Source of the DNA: Cristatella mucedo
Taxonomy: Eukaryota > Bryozoa > Phylactolaemata > Cristatellidae
DNA: 64,000 bases
Direction of reading: 5' to 3'
Assembly: GCA_009760855.2 (NCBI GenBank)
Contig: WPIO01000100.1
Location: 168,501 to 232,500, forward strand
This document shows positions 58,075 to 64,000 of this stretch, one piece after another. A program made the position numbers and the translations under genes. Numbering within the stretch: position 1 is the first letter of the stretch; every line of letters starts with the position of its first letter. The notes below the pieces were generated by a model that was not told the origin of the DNA, searched no databases, and saw only the letters and a program-made list of their open reading frames with translations.

Positions 58075-58646
58075 GAGAGAGAGAGCAGAGGAGAGAGAGA
58101 GAGAGAGAGCACAGAGAGAGCAGAGAGAGAGAGCACAGAGAGAGCAGAGAGAGAGAGCAGAGAGGGAGAGAGAGAGCACAGAGAGAGCAGAGAGAGAGCA
58201 GAGAGGGAGAGAGAGAGAGAGAGAGCACAGAGAGAGCAGAGAGAGAGAGAGAGGGGAGAGAGAGAGCAGAGGGAGAGAGCAGAGAGAGTGAGAGAGAGAG
58301 CACAGAGAGAGCAGAGAGAGAGAGAGAGAGGGGAGAGAGAGAGCAGAGGGAGAGAGCAGAGAGAGAGAGAGAGAGAGCACAGAGAGAGCAGAGAGAGAGA
58401 GCACAGAGAGAGCAGAGAGAGAGCAGAGAGAGAGAGAGCAGAGAGGGAGAGAGAGAGAGAGCACAGAGAGAGCAGAGAGAGAGAGAGAGAGAGAGCAGAG
58501 GGAGAGAGAGAGAGCACAGAGAGAGCAGAGAGAGAGAGAGAGAGAGCAGAGAGGGAGAGAGAGAGCAGAGAGGGAGAGAGAGAGCAGAGAGAGAGCAGAG
58601 AGAGAGCAGAGAGAGAGAGCAGAGGGAGAGAGAGAGCACAGAGAGA

Positions 58647-58703
<57 letters not shown>

Positions 58704-58751
58704 ACAGAGAGAGCAGAGAGAGAGAGAGAGAGCAGAGGGAGAGAGAGAGAG

Positions 58752-58811
<60 letters not shown>

Positions 58812-58918
58812 AGAGAGGGAGAGAGAGAGCAGAGAGGGAGAGAGAGAGAGCAGAGAGAGAGAGAGCAGAGAGAGAGAGCAGAGAGAGAGAGCAGAGGGAG
58901 AGAGAGAGCACAGAGAGA

Positions 58919-58955
<37 letters not shown>

Positions 58956-59032
58956 ACAGAGAGAGCACAAAGAGAGCAGAGAGAGAGAGAGAGAGAGAGA
59001 GCAGAGAGGGAGAGAGAGAGAGCAGAGAGAGA

Positions 59033-59065
<33 letters not shown>

Positions 59066-59066
59066 A

Positions 59067-59114
<48 letters not shown>

Positions 59115-59115
59115 G
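57774..59115. repeat. 1.3-kb GA-rich satellite-like tract
   Basis: Almost entirely purines on the plus strand: (GA)n punctuated by 'gcagagag', 'gcacagagagagcagag' and 'ggga' variants that recur in irregular order. The 400-470-codon Ser/Leu (minus) and Arg/Glu (plus) frames are artefacts. Confidence 0.97.
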
Positions 59116-59322
59116 GAGGGAGCTCACGTTGGCAAATGCAGTTTGCAGGAACTGCTGCTCAGCCACTTAACAGAAAGACGAAGCCAGATATTAGCGAAAG
59201 ATTATTCATGATCAAAATCAAGAAAGAAAACAGCAATCAAACATAGAAAACAGGATAACTCTATTAGCTATGAGCCAGCTTTGTGCCCAAAAATGATGCT
59301 ACTCTTGTTGTTAGATAATTCA

Positions 59323-59324
59323 CG

Positions 59325-59357
<33 letters not shown>

Positions 59358-59405
59358 AACCCTAAACCTAACCACATATATATATATATATATATATATG
59401 TATAT
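59323..59405. repeat. TA microsatellite with a telomere-like insert
   Basis: Two TA runs flank 'aaaccctaaacctaaccaca', which contains a couple of CCCTAA-like units. It is too short to be a telomere relic with confidence. Confidence 0.7.
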
Positions 59406-59560
59406 GTCAATTGTATAGCACCCTAAGAGAGCGTAATCTCAGTCCAGGCTCTTCAAATACGCCACAGGGCTCGACCGCACGACCTCGGGCATCAAATACA
59501 ATGACCTTGACCTTTATCATCAAAGGCGAGCACCTTAACCTCTGGGCCAAACTAGGGCGG
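59406..59560 (-). repeat. SINE-A copy
   Basis: Minus-oriented: 'tgtatagcaccctaagagag', 'caggctcttcaaatacgcca', box-B block 'gggctcgaccgcacgacctc', and the head end 'aacctctgggccaaactag'. Confidence 0.8.
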
Positions 59561-59887
59561 CATGCACGTTAAGAGTGGAGGTGCAGAGGCTCGACAAGCA
59601 GCGGATTCTTTTGGACGAGCAGCAGTCCATGTAACATGAGTTGTCAGGGAGGAGGGCGCGTCCTAAAAGCCGGAGTTCGGAAGCAAGCAGAAGTGGTGGC
59701 CCAGCGATTGATCGGTTACTAGAGGAGGCACCGGAGGAGGGCGGAAGCAATAAAAACGCATTCGCTATCTCTGCAGCATGACCGACGTGTCCGGCTCGTG
59801 CCCAGACCAAAGCAGACCGAAACTCAGCCAGCGAACTCCCCACACAAACTAAACTCACCACATATATATACATGCACACTCGTGGCG

Positions 59888-59889
<2 letters not shown>

Positions 59890-59934
<45 letters not shown>

Positions 59935-59966
59935 CACACACACACACAAACACACACATACACACG
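59890..59966. repeat. (CA)n microsatellite
   Basis: CA run with a few A insertions, next to a short TATATA run. A minus frame reading Val-Cys repeats is an artefact. Confidence 0.95.
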
Positions 59967-60466
59967 GACACTGCAAGTGCTTGGCAGACAAAAGGAGTGA
60001 CATGGTCTGACTGCAGAGACTGCACCGACGACCGCACCGACTCGGCTGTGTATGACTCTACTGGCTGCTCTTAAGCAGCGTCGGCTACAGGCAGACAGCT
60101 GCCGGGGTCAAACAGCCCCGAACGGTATTGCACTCGTGAGAGCGGCTTCGGTGGCGACTTCTAAGAAAAATCCGTTTGATCATTGGAGACATAATTAAGC
60201 CAGTCACCTTCAGGAGCTTGGCTTGCGGTGTCAAGCACGAAATATTAAACCTGATCAAAAGTCCTGCTCGGGCTCGGAGACGGCATGTGAGGGCTGGCTA
60301 GTGGGCAGGCAGATACAGCTCTAAACCAATGCACTGCTGTGAATCATGAAGATCTTTTGCAGCTGCTGCCTGACCTGGCTAGACCCGGCGGCAGCAGTGA
60401 GAGCAGGCAGCGGCAGCTTGCTTGCTCAAACATACCAGTTACAGAGTTCCGATGCGTGATTTGCAG

Positions 60467-60523
60467 GTTGCATACCAGCTGCTTAACGTGCTGCCGGAGT
60501 ACACGCGGGGCAGTATCGACTAG
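60467..60523 (+). other. Possible short terminal exon (weak)
   Basis: After the acceptor 'gatttgcag', an open run reads VAYQLLNVLPEYTRGSID and then TAG. It looks protein-like, but no upstream partner exon was identified. Chance is a fair alternative at 18 codons. Confidence 0.15.
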
Positions 60524-60631
60524 TTGACTATTTTCTCACAAAACGGCCCATGGCAACAGCATCCTTACGATCACTTATTCAGAAGATGAAGTAATGCTTA
60601 GGGCTTCTTTTACAGGACGTGTAAGGTACTT

Positions 60632-60715
60632 TACAGCAAATGTAAAGCGCCTAGAGAGAGATTGAGTTCTCTGAGGGCGCTTTATCAAGTGAATTATTAT
60701 TATTATTATAAGGTG
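60632..60715 (+). repeat. LINE-A 3' tail only
   Basis: A clean shared end ('agcaaatgtaaagcgcctag', 'ttctctgagggcgctttatc', ATT tract), severely 5'-truncated, just upstream of a GA tract. Confidence 0.85.
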
Positions 60716-60780
60716 CCTGGCTGTGTCCGGATATGGCATCACGAGACTGTCATTAATCTATCTGTTTGCTAGGGAGCACG

Positions 60781-60797
60781 AAGAGAGAGAGAGAGAG

Positions 60798-60872
<75 letters not shown>

Positions 60873-60962
60873 AGAAAGAGAGAGAGAGAGAGAGAGAGAG
60901 AGCAGAGAGAAAGAGAGAGAGAGAGAGAGAGCAGAGAGAGAGAGGGAGAGAGAGCAGAGAGA
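60781..60962. repeat. GA-rich microsatellite
   Basis: (GA)n with GATA and GCAGA interruptions. It is part of the GA-rich character of the right end of the window. Confidence 0.95.
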
Positions 60963-61037
60963 GCAAGGAAAGGAAATGACCTGGGAGTGCACCTACTCTG
61001 TATGTAAGGGCAACAATATTCAGGCTGTAAGTAATAC

Positions 61038-61254
61038 CTGCCCATGCAGTGAATCTCTTTTCATCCTCGACTTTTGGCAGCCCTTTTTTGTTGCGTAGGC
61101 ATTCCTTTGCATGCATGCAGACAATCAAACATGCGATGCTCGAGTGTACGTAGAGTTGATTAGTGGTTCCTGAGTTCCAGAGGTTCCACGTGTGGAAGCA
61201 CGTGGTCTTATTATCAAAGTTTGGGCAGTATTTCCTGCTATCGTCGGAGTAAAA
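61038..61254 (-). CDS. Candidate internal exon of a secreted or ecto-protein, faintly ADP-ribosyl-cyclase-like
   Basis: On the minus strand an open frame is bounded by an acceptor (atgcag| at 61255, or another 18 bases further upstream) and a good donor (gggcag|gtatta at 61037). The peptide begins FYSDDSRKYCPNFDNKTTCF and continues with HTWNLWNSGTTNQLYVHSS, IACLIVCMHAKECLRNKK and VEDEKRFTAWAG. It has five cysteines and an N-glycosylation sequon (NKT). The CPxF...TC spacing, the following W/S stretch and the 'AC..V.M' block recall the central part of CD38/ADP-ribosyl cyclases, but the expected catalytic Glu is not at its place and no partner exon was found. The family call is a guess; that it is an exon is somewhat better supported. 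Confidence 0.3.
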
Positions 61255-61477
61255 CTGCATGAATTTAAGGTACAACTGCAACATGCTAGCTTCACCAGTA
61301 TTCGGTCAGGAAGCCGTGAGGTCTAGCATACTGTCCCAGTTCCATGTATACTATTTCGTGCGAATGATAGCACGCCAGGACTGCTGCAGGCACGTGTTCT
61401 TAGCTGTTTGCTTATACAACTGTGTTGGATGTAAAGTCTTTGCTGCATCGGACTGCAGTGAGAGCAGCCGGAGAGCT

Positions 61478-61602
61478 TCGGCGGCTGCTGCTGCAGCAAT
61501 GGCAGTGGTGGCAGAAGCAGCATTAGCGCCTGCAGCAGCAGCTGTTGCTGCAGCAGCTGCTGCAGCTGCTGCTGCTGCTGCAGCAGCGGAAGCAGCCAGC
61601 GC
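61478..61602. repeat. Imperfect GCA/GCT trinucleotide tract
   Basis: Imperfect CTG/CAG-type repeats with inverted order (gctgctgctgcagcaatggc, gcagcagctgctgcagctgc), able to fold on themselves. Poly-Ala and poly-Gln frames through it are artefacts unless an exon is proved. Confidence 0.85.
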
Positions 61603-61796
61603 AAGATAGCAGCAGCCGATGAGGTGGCTAGCAGCCGAGCATCTGCGGCTTGGGCTTGAGTGAGCGCTTAAACATCTGCTGCCTTTTGCATAATGCATTC
61701 ATAAATATGGCGACTGACGAATGGCCACCAATTTCGGTCTGGCATCACTGCAGTAGCCCTTACCAGGGGTGATTGTTGCACCTGCCACTTCTACCT

Positions 61797-61797
<1 letters not shown>

Positions 61798-61872
<75 letters not shown>
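61798..61872. repeat. (GA)n microsatellite
   Basis: A pure GA run of about 37 units. Confidence 0.97.
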
Positions 61873-61877
<5 letters not shown>

Positions 61878-62137
61878 ATTAGTCACTCTTGCCATCCCGA
61901 GGCTGCACTCTGCTGCCGCTTCTCTGCTGCCACGATGCACCTTCGGCTGAAGGCCTCGGCTGATACGCCGGCAGAGCCCCCGGACTCCGGCGGAGCTGTG
62001 CAATCATGCCGAGCGAGGCCTGCTTCTTGTAGCAGCGAGCCTACTGCCCCACGACATCGTCCAGTGAGTGCTCTCTCTCTCTCTCAGCTGCGTTCGAACA
62101 GTGGCCAGTATTGCAGGGCTAGCAGAGGAAGCTGCGA

Positions 62138-62140
<3 letters not shown>

Positions 62141-62222
<82 letters not shown>

Positions 62223-62223
62223 T
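62141..62223. repeat. (CAG)n, about 27 pure units
   Basis: A pure CAG run. It would encode poly-Ser, poly-Gln or poly-Ala depending on frame. The plus frame at 61773-62237 reads it as Ser. No flanking coding evidence was seen. Confidence 0.97.
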
Positions 62224-63590
62224 TGAGGCGAGGCTAGCAGCCGACGAGAAGTCCACAGCAGCCCACCGAGCACTCTGCTGCAGACGATAGCTGCACGGCA
62301 TCGCTGGCTTCGTACTCTCTCGCGATGCTGTGGCAGCTGCAGCCAGCTGCAGCCGATCGAGAGACTGCAGCAGGCTAAAGGAATGCTCTCATTCTTCCGG
62401 TCATGGCTGCCTACCGGCGGACGGTTCTCGTGAGGGTTCGGAACGATTTTTCCAAGGTGTATCATTCACAAGACACACCAGAAGTTGGCTCGATAGTATG
62501 GTTCGGGGCATTTCTTTCGGCGCCAGGAGAATTCCGGTGATTTATATCGAACTGCTAATGGGTTGCCACTCGGGCAGAGTGCTTTTAGCTGCAGTTAGAC
62601 GTGCCGAAAATATAGTTCCTCAGTCACCCAGCAGGCCACCGTCATAATGCGTTCAAATATCTCTCGATCAAGATCCCATAGCTCTGAGGTGACAAGAACG
62701 TCAAGCTATTCGTCAGAGCATTGTTGAAACAATTCATAGTCATCACTGCTTTCCCAGAGGGATAGAGTTGGTGCCCAGAATGCTTGATGGCTGCTCTGTG
62801 GTAATTGCCTTCGTGCAGAACTGACCGAGTCCAATATAACGTGTGGCAGCAGAGGTGTGCGCACATCTACTGGCATGCAGAGAGACGGGCGAATTGAGAG
62901 GCAGACCTACAGAGAAAGACCTAACGAGAGGTGGAGGTGCAAGCATACAGATGGATGAATGGATAGATGCTTATGAGCACATATACAGGTATGTGATGTA
63001 TATTGATAAGTACCATGCTGGTGGCCAGCCTGTCTGCATATGTATCGTAGCCCTAGAAAGTTTGTTAATACATCACTTATTGTACTAAGATTTAGTACTC
63101 TCGACAAGGTACTCATGACATAAATTTTGATGAAACTAACATCTTGTGGAACAAAAATTATATACTGAGGCAGATAGACTGCATTTTCTTGTAAACAGAA
63201 AATTATTCTTACAACAGTAATAATAAGACGTTTATCTGACACCTAAAGAGAACCAAATATGTATCCAGCCGGTTAACAACTCTGCAAATAAAGCAATGAT
63301 TAAGGCTTAATGCCGTGCAAGGTATCATGCTTAGACAAGCATGCTAAATCACACAAGTATAATGCACAGACTTGCATGTAAAAGGTCACAAAAAGACACT
63401 CTGGTTAGTAGGAGTAACAGATTTAATGGCCTGCCCTAAATCATGCACAGGTAAGCACCCATAGCACGATCTAAAAAAATACCAGTTCACGAGGGCTAAG
63501 AGAAAGCTGATGCAAACAGGTGTGTCTTTAGCTAATACTGAAATTATGAAAACTCATTGCTGGTGGTGACAGAAGCAGGAAGAAAACATG
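62224..63590. other. Gene-free stretch, nothing recognised
   Basis: No repeat family or exon was recognised by eye. A short degenerate SINE-like end ('gacacctaaagagaaccaaa') appears at about 63238-63275. Confidence 0.35.
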
Positions 63591-63595
63591 TAAAG

Positions 63596-63755
63596 TTCAT
63601 TCATTTGTGTAGCACCCAAAGAGAACCTAGTCTCTATTGAGGCACTTCACATATGCCATGGGACTCGAGCCCACGACCTCAGTCATTAAATGCACTGAAC
63701 TTGACATGGGTCAAACCAAGTACCTTAACCACTGGGCCAAACCAGCACGGCAAGC
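63596..63755 (-). repeat. SINE-A copy
   Basis: Nearly full-length and minus-oriented: 'tgtgtagcacccaaagagaa', 'gaggcacttcacatatgcca', box-B block 'ggactcgagcccacgacctc', and the head 'taaccactgggccaaaccag'. Confidence 0.85.
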
Positions 63756-63912
63756 TCAAGACTTGAATTGCTTACGAACTGAAGGCCAAATCAGCAAAAT
63801 ATTTCAATTTAGCGCAAGCAGGGAGCCGACCGGAAGCCGAGGAGTGGATGACGGGAGTGCTTACCTCACCGAGGGAACTTCCGGTAGGCTGGATTGATAG
63901 GCTGGTGCAAGC

Positions 63913-63913
<1 letters not shown>

Positions 63914-63982
<69 letters not shown>

Positions 63983-63990
63983 GGAGAGAG
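63914..63990. repeat. (GA)n microsatellite
   Basis: A GA run with a few substitutions near the right edge of the window. Confidence 0.95.
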
Positions 63991-64000
63991 ATAATATCGG

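Noticed and set aside
57774-59115. CRISPR-like array from recurring gcagagag units
   Set aside because: Units are short, irregularly spaced and low-complexity, with no unique spacers; the DNA is animal nuclear DNA.
57743-59211. Frames of 307-468 codons on both strands reading Ser/Leu or Arg/Glu repeats
   Set aside because: They are translations of a GA-rich satellite; the frames are equally open in all phases, as expected for dinucleotide repeats, and carry no other sequence.
59345-59375. Telomere-like CCCTAA units
   Set aside because: Only one or two imperfect units between TA microsatellites; too short to claim an interstitial telomere.
61478-62223. Poly-Gln/poly-Ser coding exon (CAG tracts)
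   Set aside because: Pure trinucleotide repeats are open in every frame; flanks show no conserved coding sequence or splice sites I could support.

Overview
This window is animal nuclear DNA. It has split genes with canonical GT/AG introns, AATAAA signals behind the genes, long microsatellites, and many copies of non-LTR retrotransposons (LINEs) and tRNA-derived SINEs. A Mox/MEOX homeobox gene points to a eumetazoan. The repeat families and the diverged MEOX flanks suggest an invertebrate, but the phylum cannot be fixed by eye.

Layout. (1) 1.2-4.3 kb, minus strand: mitochondrial ATP synthase subunit alpha, nine exons visible, first coding exon not found. (2) 4.9-5.3 kb, plus strand: a small intronless 113-residue ORF of unknown function, head-to-head with ATP synthase alpha. 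(3) 5.5-21.9 kb, plus strand: a complete seven-exon tetraspanin of the TSPAN3/TSPAN36 type, 244 residues, all introns in phase 0, with large introns full of LINE and SINE fragments. (4) 22.8-29.3 kb: gene-free repeat territory, including a 2.7-kb LINE copy and a foldback element. (5) 29.3-42.4 kb: an abruptly GC- and CpG-rich domain holding a three-exon MEOX homeobox gene (241 residues), an upstream 165-bp tandem duplication, and two AT-rich islands of homeodomain/forkhead-type sites. (6) 42.4-64 kb: repeats, very long GA/TA/CA/CAG tracts, a second CpG-rich stretch (45.7-48.1 kb) with no recognisable gene, a second LINE family at 52.0-54.4 kb, and a few candidate orphan exons (48.63, 60.47 and 61.04 kb).

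The genes do not form a pathway. ATP synthase alpha is housekeeping, the tetraspanin is a membrane organiser, and MEOX is a developmental transcription factor. The clearest system is the mobile-element community: LINE-A and the tRNA-headed SINE-A end in the same hairpin followed by an (ATT)n-type tail, the signature of a SINE mobilised by its partner LINE. Two more LINE families (LINE-B, LINE-C) and a second SINE (SINE-B) are also present, with readable nested insertions.

Limits: exon borders were read by eye from splice consensus and family similarity; repeat borders are approximate to tens of bases; family names (LINE-A, B, C and SINE-A, B) are local labels.
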